In this document: positions 9,725 through 18,366 of the stretch, one piece after another
Layout: each line of letters starts with the position of its first letter
Numbering within the stretch: position 1 is the stretch's first letter
Origin: Legionella bononiensis
GTDB lineage: Bacteria; Pseudomonadota; Gammaproteobacteria; Legionellales; Legionellaceae
Direction: 5' to 3'
Length of the DNA stretch: 64,000 nt
Assembly: GCF_016786215.1 (NCBI RefSeq)
Contig: NZ_JADOBG010000023.1
Location: forward strand, 1-64,000
Notes under the pieces: generated by a model
What the model was told of the DNA's origin: nothing
What the model saw: the letters and a program-made list of their open reading frames with translations, nothing else
Database searches by the model: none
Program-made: the position numbers and the translations under genes

Positions 9725-11245
9725 TTAGTTCTTCATGACGTATGACGTGAGGCATTGTTCTATATCGTCTTGCGTAAAGTGCAGATCCTGTTTACTGGCC
9801 CAGAATCCAAATTCTGATTTGGATGCGGTGGTGGTTTTTGCATCTTTGTCGGATAACCATAATGAATGGGCTACTGTTTCAGCAGTAAGTTTTCGGGGTT
9901 TTACTTTAAGATGTTCTAAGAAGAATGGATAAGGGGGATCTCTTAATAAATTAACCATCTCTCTATGTTCAAAGTACTTTGCGAAGTCCAGAGCTGTTTT
10001 ACCCCCAGTGGTAGTTCTATTTTTATCAGCCCCGATGCTAAGAAGCCATGTAACGACTTCATCTTGTTTGTTTTCAAAACGATCTTTAAACGCAGCAAGA
10101 TGATGCAAAACAGTCCAACCAGATCGGTCCTGTACATTGATATCGGCACCATATGCTACAAGAATTTTAAGGGCTTCTAAAGACCCAGCCAATGCCAGGT
10201 TTTCTAAGTAATATCTTGATCTATGAGCGGTGTTGTTTAAATCAAGTCCAGCATGTATAAACAGGTTTAAAATTCGTTCAAAAAGTTCTAAAGGGTACTG
10301 ATCACGATAGGGTGGAACATGCCGTAAAATGTCACAGAATGGTTTTTGTCCAGAATAATTTTCGACATCAATTCGTGCTCCGTTTTTCAATAAATGTTCA
10401 ATAACTTCAACCTGCCCCATCCTTACTGCCAGATGTAAGGGAGTATCTCCTCCTTCACAACGTGTATGAACTAAAGCGGGGAATGTTGTGATTAAACGGA
10501 CAGCTTCGTTGAGTTTACCACTCATGATGGCTGTAAAAAGATTATCCGTAAAACATTTATTTCTAAAATTTCTATCTTTTTTATTTTTTATGGTTTGATG
10601 CATAATGCATTCATCAAATGATGCTTCCCAAAGATGGGTTTTCGACAAATCAACGCCCTCAAAATTGCATTTGATAAATCGAGTGTGACAGAGGTTTGCT
10701 CCAGTCAGATTACAGTGTGTAAAATTACAATCATTGAAGCTGTTTAAAAGCATTTTCGTTTTGGTGAAATCAGCGCCTGTGAAATCAACAGCAAGAAACA
10801 TTAGCGAGTTTCCATAAAAATCTCCAAAAGCAATATTTTTTAAATTAAAACCAGCGAGCATTGGATTGCTATTATTGTAAGAGATTTTATCTTTACCAAA
10901 TTTGACACCTTTGTACTGCTCGGCGAAGTCAGTTAATTCAATATCCAGGCAACCGTTTACATCTTCCCATAATTGAATGTACTCCTTCAAAACAACCAAT
11001 TTATCTGTAGGTGATAAATCATCTTGATGCGCTTCAAAAAAATATTTGGTCTCCAGATAAATATTTTTACAAAATCGAGTTCGTTCATCCTTATAACGAA
11101 GCCAGTTTTCGTACGAATTAAGTTGGCATTCAGGATCAGGAGATAGTTTTCTGAATTCCTGGTATCGGGATTTAATCCGCTCTACTAAATCAGTGCTGTA
11201 TTTTTGTGCTGAAAGCTCATTTTGTAATTTTGGTTCAGAATACAT
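9725..11245 (-). CDS. Pentapeptide-repeat and ankyrin-repeat protein, candidate effector
   Basis: 506 aa from the ATG at 11245, which has AAAGG eight bases upstream; an upstream in-frame ATG at 11287 has no ribosome binding site. A helical N-terminus (1-125) is followed by pentapeptide-like repeats at about 130-215 (for example ADFTKTKML, CNFTHCNLTGANL, CNFEGVDLSKTHL). Ankyrin repeats follow at about 240-430 (GDTPLHLAVRMGQVEVIEHL, ALKILVAYGADINVQD, GKTALDFAKYFEHREMV). A roughly 80-residue C-terminal tail has no recognised motif. Ankyrin proteins in Legionella are commonly Dot/Icm effectors that bind host proteins. It is divergent from the Rieske operon and lies next to the CaaX protease gene in the same orientation. 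Confidence 0.75.
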   Translation of the reverse strand: MYSEPKLQNELSAQKYSTDLVERIKSRYQEFRKLSPDPECQLNSYENWLRYKDERTRFCKNIYLETKYFFEAHQDDLSPTDKLVVLKEYIQLWEDVNGCLDIELTDFAEQYKGVKFGKDKISYNNSNPMLAGFNLKNIAFGDFYGNSLMFLAVDFTGADFTKTKMLLNSFNDCNFTHCNLTGANLCHTRFIKCNFEGVDLSKTHLWEASFDECIMHQTIKNKKDRNFRNKCFTDNLFTAIMSGKLNEAVRLITTFPALVHTRCEGGDTPLHLAVRMGQVEVIEHLLKNGARIDVENYSGQKPFCDILRHVPPYRDQYPLELFERILNLFIHAGLDLNNTAHRSRYYLENLALAGSLEALKILVAYGADINVQDRSGWTVLHHLAAFKDRFENKQDEVVTWLLSIGADKNRTTTGGKTALDFAKYFEHREMVNLLRDPPYPFFLEHLKVKPRKLTAETVAHSLWLSDKDAKTTTASKSEFGFWASKQDLHFTQDDIEQCLTSYVMKN

Positions 11246-11651
11246 CACTATGCCTTTAAATTCTGTTTTTGGAAAAAATTGCAGCATACAACAAAATCAA
11301 TACATACAGGAAGGGCTGGTTTTTACTTGTTGAACCTTGGTGACATGATCATATGAGGTGAAATCGCCGCGTTCCAGGCAAAAGAAATGGGTTATCGAAC
11401 AGACTGTAGTGAGTAAACTATATGAAGTTGATGAAGACGTTGTTTTTCGTGTTTATTCTGATTGAGGTACCTTTAATCCATTAAATGGATTAATAGCAAT
11501 CAGGATAGGGGTCCTTTAATTGCCGTATCACTAAGCTACTGAAAAATTTGTTTTTTTATTGAATCATATGCTAAATTGGATTCGATTGTTAATGGAATGC
11601 CTTAAAGTAAGACAATATATGAAGGATTCTAACCTACATGGAGTGATGTAA
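11246..11651. other. Divergent intergenic region before the Rieske/GH3 operon
   Basis: A 406-bp region between divergent genes, so it should hold the promoters for both sides. A palindrome TTAATCCATT/AATGGATTAA lies at about 11473-11493. A 20-codon ORF resembling a signal peptide starts near 11424 but has no ribosome binding site and stops at 11486; it could be the remnant of a lost gene. I cannot point to a convincing promoter. Confidence 0.4.
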
Positions 11652-12674
11652 ATGGATGTATTTCTCGATGGCTGGTATATTGCCGCAACTTCAAAGCAAG
11701 TCAAAAAAGCCCCTGTCCGTCGTGTTGTTGAAGGGAAAACCTTAGTCTTATTCCGAGATGAAGCCGGACAAGTGCAGGCCTTGGTTGATCACTGCTTGCA
11801 CCGGGGAATGAGGTTGTCACTTGGTTGTGTAAAACAAGGAACACTTGAGTGTCCTTATCATGGGTGGCGATATAATGGTAACGGGGAAGTCGTTTCCCAG
11901 CCGGCTTTATGTGACCATGATCCCCTTAAATCCAAAACCTTATCTATTGAACGTTTTCCTACTATCGAGCAAGAAGAACATATTTGGGTGTATATCGGTA
12001 ATTCACCTCCTAAAACAAAACCTTTTTCTTTTCCATTCTACGGTGAAAAAGGATGGGGGCATTTCTTTATGCATACCCAATTTGAAGCTTCTGTTGTTGC
12101 CTGTTTAGAAAATTTTTTAGATGTACCGCATACCGTATATGTTCATCCAGGGTTATTCAGGAAGGGAGCCCTTACCACGGTGAAGGCGCGTATTACAAAA
12201 GACTCGCATTCCGTGAAAGCCGAGTTTTTAAATGAACCGGTACTAACTGGAATTGGTCCTAGATTGTTTTTTCCTAAGGGCACTCAAATGCGCCATACTG
12301 ATGCATTTTACTTGCCGTCCATTTCACGGGTGGACTATACCTTTTCCAATAATCGAGCTTTTCTAATTACATCTCAATGTACCCGACAAGAAGATGGCAT
12401 CGTGAACGTGACAACTCATATTGCCTGGAATTTACCCTTACCAAAAATGTTATGTAAACCCATTCTTCGCGCGTATTGTCGTCACGTTATCCTTCAGGAT
12501 GTACGTCTCTTGAAAAAAATTGGACAACAAACGGAACGCTTCGGTCCACAATTTTTACACACCAATGCTGATTTGCTAGGTCGACATATTATATCACTAA
12601 GAAAGAATGCCGCTGATGGTGCTCTAGATGACAGCGAAGCAATTAGTGTATACGAAAGAGAGTTAAATTTATGA
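11652..12674 (+). CDS. Rieske [2Fe-2S] non-heme iron oxygenase
   Basis: 340 aa. The N-terminal Rieske domain has the two cluster motifs C48-L-H50 and C67-PY-H70-GW. The catalytic domain carries the 2-His-1-carboxylate site, with D157 and H160/H165 in NFLDVPHTVYVH; the third ligand is probably the Asp in LQDVRLL near residue 280. Such terminal oxygenases hydroxylate, desaturate or demethylate aromatic, sterol or lipid substrates and need a separate reductase, which is absent from this operon. The closest visible type is the single-subunit class (PaO/VanA/KshA-like). It is the first gene of the operon, and its stop overlaps the next start (ATGA at 12671). The substrate is unknown. Confidence 0.88.
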   Translation: MDVFLDGWYIAATSKQVKKAPVRRVVEGKTLVLFRDEAGQVQALVDHCLHRGMRLSLGCVKQGTLECPYHGWRYNGNGEVVSQPALCDHDPLKSKTLSIERFPTIEQEEHIWVYIGNSPPKTKPFSFPFYGEKGWGHFFMHTQFEASVVACLENFLDVPHTVYVHPGLFRKGALTTVKARITKDSHSVKAEFLNEPVLTGIGPRLFFPKGTQMRHTDAFYLPSISRVDYTFSNNRAFLITSQCTRQEDGIVNVTTHIAWNLPLPKMLCKPILRAYCRHVILQDVRLLKKIGQQTERFGPQFLHTNADLLGRHIISLRKNAADGALDDSEAISVYERELNL

Positions 12675-13447
12675 TATCTGATATAAAAATAGAAGATGAA
12701 AAACTACGAGGTTCAGTTGAGCTGGTCGAGCAGTGCGATCACAGTACGCGACAACGATTATATGAGATTTTCATAAAATACTATTCTAAAACAGATAGAG
12801 AAACTTTTGATAAAGATCTCAATGAAAAACAATGGCTCTTGTTAATGAAAGATCACGACAGCACAATTCAAGGATTTACAACCATGATGCTGTATGATTT
12901 GGTGTTTCAAGGGAAACCTGTTCGTGCTGTATTTAGTGGCAATACCATCATTGAAAATGAGTTTTGGGGGTCAGGGGTTCTCGCTAAAACCTGGGGTCAT
13001 TTTATGGCTTATTTAAAATTATCAGATCCCGATGTTCCTTTGTATTGGTATCTCATTTCCAGTGGTTATCGCACCTATTTGTTTTTACCATTATTTTATA
13101 AAGAATTTTATCCTCGATACGATAAAGCAACGCCACCTTTTGAGGCTCAACTTATCGATACGCTGGGGCATATTAAATTTCCTGATGAATATTCGAACGG
13201 ATTAGTTCGCCCTCTTGTACCTCGCGAGTGTTTGCACGAATCCATTGCTCAGCCCCCGGAACGAAAACTAAAAAATCCTCATGTTGCTTTTTTCCTCGAA
13301 AAAAATCCCGGATATCTATTGGGTGACGAGTTGGTTTGTCTCACTGAATTTTCATTCGAAAATAATTTGGGAACAGGCCTGGAGGCTTTACACAAGATCA
13401 AACAAACCTATTGTTTCAACAAAGAGAGTGATGTTTTTTATGTATAA
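12671..13447 (+). CDS. GNAT-like acyltransferase of the Rieske/GH3 operon
   Basis: 258 aa. No strong database-type motif, but the N-terminal half has the strand-helix pattern of a GNAT N-acyltransferase (YEIFIKYYSKT, QGFTTMMLYDLVFQGKPVRAVFSGNTIIE, then a long helix about 100-120). It overlaps the Rieske gene upstream by four bases and the GH3 gene downstream, so translational coupling is likely. It would supply an acyl-transfer step to the pathway if the fold assignment is right. Function inferred from fold and context only. Confidence 0.55.
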   Translation: MISDIKIEDEKLRGSVELVEQCDHSTRQRLYEIFIKYYSKTDRETFDKDLNEKQWLLLMKDHDSTIQGFTTMMLYDLVFQGKPVRAVFSGNTIIENEFWGSGVLAKTWGHFMAYLKLSDPDVPLYWYLISSGYRTYLFLPLFYKEFYPRYDKATPPFEAQLIDTLGHIKFPDEYSNGLVRPLVPRECLHESIAQPPERKLKNPHVAFFLEKNPGYLLGDELVCLTEFSFENNLGTGLEALHKIKQTYCFNKESDVFYV

Positions 13448-14891
13448 GAAATTTTTACGTCATTACTTGTGGACACGAATCAATGCGCCTGCCGCGAAAC
13501 AATTTAAACGGGCAATGCTAGAACCTCGTGAAACCCAGGAACGAATTTTAATGGATTTTTTGAAGCGTAACCAGAATACCCAGTTGGGTAAAAAATACGG
13601 GTATGCATCTATAAAAAATGCAGCAGCGTTTCGTGAGCGAGTACCTAAACATAACTATGAAGACTTTGAAAGACCCATTGAGGCGGTTAAAAAAGGACTG
13701 AGTAATGTGCTTAGCTCGGATAAAACACTGTTTTTTGAAACAAGCTCAGGTTCTTCGGGACCTGTAAAATATATTCCTTACAATAAAAGCTTTCTAAGTG
13801 AATTCAGGAGGTCGATTTCTACCTGGATGTATAATTTGTTCATGAATAGACCCGAATTAATGACAGGATCTCAATATTGGTCGATTAGCCCGATGCTTAG
13901 AACAGAGCAATACACCGAGGGTAATATACCTATAGGTATTACTGATGATAGTGAGTACTTAGGACGATTTTCACAACGCCTCATCGGACCTAATCTGGCC
14001 ATAGGATCTGAACTTGTTACAAACTCTTCCCTGGATGATTGGCAAAACAAGAGTATTCAACAACTCGCTGCGTGCAGGGATTTACGATTTATTTCGGTGT
14101 GGAGTCCTTCTTTTCTGATTTCATTAATACAGCATGTACCAAAAGGGATGAGTCCTCTGGATTTATGGCCCGATTTAAAAATTATCAGTTGTTGGGGTGA
14201 TGCGGCTGCAAAACGATTTATTCCGGAATTAAAACTACTGTTTCCAGGGATAGAAATACAGTTTAAGGGCTTAATGGCCACTGAGGGGGTGATTAGTATC
14301 CCGCTGTTTGAGCAACCCGATCCTGTAATTGCCTTAACGTCACATTTCCTGGAGTTTGAAGATGATCAGGAGCGATGCTATCTAGCGGATGAATTAACTG
14401 TTGGAAGCCAATATAAAGTTCTATTAACAAGTGGCAACGGCCTTGTACGTTATTCCTTAGGTGATGTAGTTGAAGTGACCGCTCCTCTTTGTATTCAATT
14501 TAAAGGCCGGGGTGACACAGTGAGTGATCTGTGTGGGGAGAAATTGTCTGAACGTTTTGTGCAAAGTGTTTTTGATAAGTATCTTCCGGACGATTCGTTT
14601 TTTCTATTGATACCCCAATGGGGGGAAACACCCTGTTATTATTTGTATCATCAATCTATTCATGAATCGGAATTAGCCAGTACCGTTGAAGAGGGGTTGC
14701 GAGAATCCGTTCATTACAACTATTGCCGTCAATTGGGGCAACTTGCCCCGGTTCAATCTCGTTACTGTCCAGATTTGGCAGCTCGCTATTATTCTGCCTG
14801 TGTGAAGGCGGGACAACGACCAGGAGATGTCAAGCCTCGGGCCTTATTACATTCAACTGATTTGGTAGAGAGAATAGTTCATGAAATTTGA
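13440..14891 (+). CDS. GH3-family acyl-adenylating (acyl-amido synthetase) enzyme
   Basis: 483 aa from the ATG at 13440 (an alternative ATG is at 13431, also overlapping the upstream gene). Longer in-frame reading back to 13281 lies inside the upstream gene and is rejected. The three nucleotide-binding motifs of the GH3/ANL superfamily are visible: ETSSGSSGPVKYIPY (phosphate loop), an SCWGD segment, and RYSLGDVVEV. In plants GH3 enzymes activate carboxylic acids as acyl-adenylates and join them to amino acids; bacterial members are little studied. Here it probably activates a fatty or aromatic acid for amide or ester formation. The stop codon overlaps the start of the next gene. Confidence 0.85.
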   Translation: MYKKFLRHYLWTRINAPAAKQFKRAMLEPRETQERILMDFLKRNQNTQLGKKYGYASIKNAAAFRERVPKHNYEDFERPIEAVKKGLSNVLSSDKTLFFETSSGSSGPVKYIPYNKSFLSEFRRSISTWMYNLFMNRPELMTGSQYWSISPMLRTEQYTEGNIPIGITDDSEYLGRFSQRLIGPNLAIGSELVTNSSLDDWQNKSIQQLAACRDLRFISVWSPSFLISLIQHVPKGMSPLDLWPDLKIISCWGDAAAKRFIPELKLLFPGIEIQFKGLMATEGVISIPLFEQPDPVIALTSHFLEFEDDQERCYLADELTVGSQYKVLLTSGNGLVRYSLGDVVEVTAPLCIQFKGRGDTVSDLCGEKLSERFVQSVFDKYLPDDSFFLLIPQWGETPCYYLYHQSIHESELASTVEEGLRESVHYNYCRQLGQLAPVQSRYCPDLAARYYSACVKAGQRPGDVKPRALLHSTDLVERIVHEI

Positions 14892-15924
14892 TTTAGCATT
14901 ACCTGATGAAGAAGCTTTGCTTAGAACACATCTTTGGCAAACCCCAATGGAAGGTGCTGTAGATCTGGTTTTTGCACGCGAACCTAATTACTTTCATATC
15001 GGTAAAACTCAAGGGGACAAAGTACAGACTTTTGTTGGTAAGTCAGATGGGAAAATCAAAGTATCAGGTATCCGCGCCACTCGTTTAAGTCAGGTAAATG
15101 GTCAGGTACAAGAAACAGGATATCTGGCTGATTTTCGAATTGCCAAGTCATCACGAAATGGTTTTGCTTTGTTGCAAGCCAATCGTTTTTTAAAAAAACT
15201 TCATCAAGAAAATCCAATACCGTATTATTCTGCCGTCATTGGTGACGATAATGAGCGCGCACTAACCTCCCTCGCCTCAAATTACAAAGGATTTCCTAGA
15301 TTTCGCGATTATGGCAGAGTCTTGACCCCATTATTGTTTACCATGAGGAACCTGAAAAATTGCCCCAAATTGGAGGGTGGTTCATTGCATATGCTCCCTG
15401 AGATTTGTGCGAAACTGAATGAAAATAAACAGCAATTAGCCCCCTATTATACCGTGTCTGATTTTACATCCGGAAAATTTCCAAATTTTAAAGTGGAAGA
15501 TTTTTTAATTTTAAAACAAGGATCAAAAATAAAGGCGGTAGCTGCACTGTGGGATCAAAGCACCTTTCGACAGACTGTTCCGATTCATTATGGAGGGTAT
15601 TATCGATGGTTACGACCAATGCTTAATTATTTTTTGTCCTATGGCCTTCCAAAAGCGGGACAGCATATTAAGACCGCTTACATGGCATTTGTGGCTTCTG
15701 ATAACATCGATGATCACCGAATTTTGCTACGCGCTTGTTTGCAAAGTGCAAAAATCCAAGGGTACACACATTTAGTAACCGGGATCCATGAGCGCGATGA
15801 GCGCGCTCCGCTTCTCGCTGAATTTCCAGGTATTCCCTATGCAGGTCGCCTCTTTTTGGTCGATTATGATAATCATGAGGACCTTGATGATCGTGTTCCT
15901 TATGTGGAGGTAGCCACGCTATGA
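14881..15924 (+). CDS. Second GNAT-like (possibly tandem) acyltransferase
   Basis: 347 aa. The pattern suggests two GNAT-like halves: the first around residues 20-130 (DLVFAREPNYF, GYLADFRIAKSSRNG, then a helix), the second around 185-340 (EDFLILKQGSKIKAVAALWD, AYMAFVASDN, then helix and VTGIHERDERAP). The strand followed by RIAKSSRNGFA is reminiscent of the acyl-CoA-binding region between strand 4 and helix 3. It overlaps both neighbours in the operon (14881/14891 and ATGA at 15921). It may transfer the GH3-activated acyl group or act on a carrier. I do not recognise a named family. Confidence 0.5.
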   Translation: MKFDLALPDEEALLRTHLWQTPMEGAVDLVFAREPNYFHIGKTQGDKVQTFVGKSDGKIKVSGIRATRLSQVNGQVQETGYLADFRIAKSSRNGFALLQANRFLKKLHQENPIPYYSAVIGDDNERALTSLASNYKGFPRFRDYGRVLTPLLFTMRNLKNCPKLEGGSLHMLPEICAKLNENKQQLAPYYTVSDFTSGKFPNFKVEDFLILKQGSKIKAVAALWDQSTFRQTVPIHYGGYYRWLRPMLNYFLSYGLPKAGQHIKTAYMAFVASDNIDDHRILLRACLQSAKIQGYTHLVTGIHERDERAPLLAEFPGIPYAGRLFLVDYDNHEDLDDRVPYVEVATL

Positions 15925-17393
15925 AATACGTCATTCATTTTCTTATTTATACGCTGATAACAGGTGTTCTTTATTCTTTGGCATCGACTCACCCAATATA
16001 TGAACCTTTTGTGATTAATGAACTGATTTTTGACACATACATCCCCATGATTCCTCAGTCGGTTTATATTTACATGAGTTATTTTTTCTTACTTCCGGTT
16101 TTAATTTTAGCTGCCAGAAGTAAACCGGGTTTTTCTGCAGTATTTTATATTGCTCTGGCTTGTGGGGTGATCAATGTTCTTATCTACACCATTGTGCCAA
16201 CCCGATTGTTTGAACGAATTTGGGCTCCGGAGCACTCTTTTTTAGCTTATTTACAATCTAAAGACACCATTTTATGTGCTTTTCCCTCTGGTCATGTGGC
16301 ACTCCCATTATCCATCGCCCTCGGCGCGTTTATGATCGCGTGTCAAAAAAGGCCACCAGAAGTCATTACGTTTTGGCGTAAAGTTTCTGTTATTTACTTC
16401 TTTTGGTTCTGTTTACTGGCTTTGTCAACTTTGCTAACCAAGCAGCATTTTGTTTTGGATGTTGTTTCTGGAGTTCTATTGGCAACCCTTGTTGTACTGA
16501 CTGGAATGTATTATTTGTATGCAAAATCCCAAAAGAAATCACTACATGTCCGTACACTCTGGGCATTAGTGACTGAATGTTCACTGATTGCATTGGCGAT
16601 GACTCTAATAATAGAGTATTGGCATCCTGTGACCATTATGTTGGGAATCGTCTTTATAGCGTCTCGGCAACATGCGCTACTGGCACTTTATCATGATGCA
16701 GTGCATTACTTGATTTCGTCTAATAAGCGGTTAAATGACTTTATTATTAACTGCTTTGCTGGCGTACCTTTTTTTATGCCGGTTCACGGATATCGTTCGT
16801 TACATTTCAGCCATCATCAGCATTTGGGAACTGAACACGATCCAGAAAAACGGTATTTATATCGAAATCAGCCCTGGAACTATCAAGCGTTGAACACCGG
16901 CTTATTACTGAAACAAATGTTAGGTGATTTATTGCTTTGGAATTCACTCAGGATGTTGTGGCTTTTTGTTACAGATCGAATGTCCAATAATAATGGTATA
17001 AAACTTCCTGTGACCACCTATTATAACGAGCTTTATTTTCAATTCACGTTCCTTTTCGTAATGATTGGCATAAGTTACCTATATTGGCCGAAAGAGGTAA
17101 TCCAAGTCTTATTCTTATGGTTTCTTCCCTATTTAACGGTCACTCAATTGTTACAGAAGATTCGCAGTTTTGCAGAACATACACAAAAAGAACGTGATAC
17201 AGATTCTGGTAGCTGTTCATGGGCAACAGGTTGGTTGGGCTCATTTTTTATTTGGCCTTACAATATTAATTATCATAAAGAACATCATCGCATGAGCAAT
17301 ATCAGTTGGGACGAACTGCCAAAGAGGTTTTCCAATATTGAACAACGACCTGGAAAATCATTAATACAACATATATGGAGTGTCAATAAATAA
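15921..17393 (+). CDS. Fusion of PAP2-type phosphatase and membrane fatty acid desaturase
   Basis: 490 aa with many membrane segments. The N-terminal half (about 1-200) is a PAP2 domain: P122-SG-H125 and the later K174-Q-H176-FVL-D180 give the His/His/Asp set of the PAP2_3/phosphotransferase type, though the usual Arg is replaced by Lys. The C-terminal half (about 225-490) is a membrane di-iron desaturase/hydroxylase with three His boxes: H258-DAV-H262, H295-FS-HH-Q-H301 and H452-KE-HH456. The joining looks genuine, as one frame runs through without a stop. It would dephosphorylate or transfer a lipid phosphate head group and oxidise an acyl or isoprenoid chain in the inner membrane. Starts at an ATGA overlap. 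Confidence 0.82.
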   Translation: MKYVIHFLIYTLITGVLYSLASTHPIYEPFVINELIFDTYIPMIPQSVYIYMSYFFLLPVLILAARSKPGFSAVFYIALACGVINVLIYTIVPTRLFERIWAPEHSFLAYLQSKDTILCAFPSGHVALPLSIALGAFMIACQKRPPEVITFWRKVSVIYFFWFCLLALSTLLTKQHFVLDVVSGVLLATLVVLTGMYYLYAKSQKKSLHVRTLWALVTECSLIALAMTLIIEYWHPVTIMLGIVFIASRQHALLALYHDAVHYLISSNKRLNDFIINCFAGVPFFMPVHGYRSLHFSHHQHLGTEHDPEKRYLYRNQPWNYQALNTGLLLKQMLGDLLLWNSLRMLWLFVTDRMSNNNGIKLPVTTYYNELYFQFTFLFVMIGISYLYWPKEVIQVLFLWFLPYLTVTQLLQKIRSFAEHTQKERDTDSGSCSWATGWLGSFFIWPYNINYHKEHHRMSNISWDELPKRFSNIEQRPGKSLIQHIWSVNK

Positions 17394-17394
17394 A

Positions 17395-18366
17395 ATGAGA
17401 GGAACTTACAAGGTAGAAGGCGTAGATGAAATTAGTCCTGTTGAGCCACAATACGATTTTTTAGGGCGCTACAGCACCATGAACTTGGTCGTGGTTGCTC
17501 TGCAAATAGTCGCTTGGTTTTTTTTATTGAATACCATCGATCAGCATTCCTTACCTCTTGTTGTGCGAGGAATAGCTGTATTTTTATTTTGTATGCTCAT
17601 GCAAGGGGTTTTTACAATGGTGCATGAATTTTGTCACCGAAATGCTCACCATAATAAAAAATTGAATTATTTAATAGGATGCCTTTCTTCTACTCTTTTT
17701 GGAACTTCAGCCACTTTTTTAAGGGTACAGCATTGGGGGCATCATCGACGTAATCGCACAGAAGCTGAGCGTGCAGAATTCATTCATGATGATGAAAGTA
17801 AATGGGGGAAAATCGGGCGATATTATTTTGCTATTTTGGGCGGAATTTGGTTTTTGTGCTTCCTGTTCCCGATGATAACGCCATTTATTCCCTATTCTTT
17901 TGCAGAAAAAATAGCTCGTGATAAACGCTATAACACTTATTCCGCCGCTTTTGAAGAATTTACTCGTGCTGATTGGTTGCGCATGCGCGTAGAAGGTGGA
18001 TGTTTGTTTGTTTTTTGGGCTTCAGTTGTTTCTTTTGGTCCTTGGCATTGGTCAACTTTAGTGTTGGCTTATGGTGCATTTGCCTTTTCATGGTCTACCT
18101 TGCAATGGGTCTATCATTTGCATACTCCCATTCATGTTGTTGAGGGAGCATATAATCTCAGAGCGCCTTGGTTAATAAGAGTGTTGTTTCTTAATTTCAA
18201 TTATAACCTTACTCATCACCGTCACCCAGCAATGCCTTGGCAAGAGCTCTATCGAAAGAGCAGTCAAACAGAAACACAGCCTCTTTGGTACCGTTATATT
18301 CTCGTGTTTCGTCCGCCTGTTTATTTTCCTAAAGATGTCTCTAAATTAGAGAAGAGATACTTCTAA
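17395..18366 (+). CDS. Membrane fatty acid desaturase/hydroxylase family protein
   Basis: 323 aa from ATG 17395; a GTG at 17380 is in frame but GGAG (17377-17380) overlaps it, so the ATG is preferred. Four or more membrane spans and the His boxes of the membrane di-iron family: VHEFCHRNAHH near residues 75-85, HWGHHRRN near 113, and LTHHRHPAMPW near 282. The family covers acyl-lipid desaturases, alkane hydroxylases and carotenoid ketolases; the sequence alone does not decide. It is the second such enzyme in the operon. The stop codon TAA shares its last base with the ATG of the hydrolase gene. Confidence 0.83.
   Translation: MRGTYKVEGVDEISPVEPQYDFLGRYSTMNLVVVALQIVAWFFLLNTIDQHSLPLVVRGIAVFLFCMLMQGVFTMVHEFCHRNAHHNKKLNYLIGCLSSTLFGTSATFLRVQHWGHHRRNRTEAERAEFIHDDESKWGKIGRYYFAILGGIWFLCFLFPMITPFIPYSFAEKIARDKRYNTYSAAFEEFTRADWLRMRVEGGCLFVFWASVVSFGPWHWSTLVLAYGAFAFSWSTLQWVYHLHTPIHVVEGAYNLRAPWLIRVLFLNFNYNLTHHRHPAMPWQELYRKSSQTETQPLWYRYILVFRPPVYFPKDVSKLEKRYF

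Noticed and set aside
11424..11486. Small signal-peptide-like ORF (20 codons) before the Rieske operon
   Set aside because: No ribosome binding site and no mature part after the hydrophobic segment; at most a gene remnant.
13281..13439. Long upstream extension of the GH3 gene
   Set aside because: The stretch is an out-of-frame reading of the upstream GNAT-like gene; GH3 homology starts after the ATG at 13440 (or 13431).
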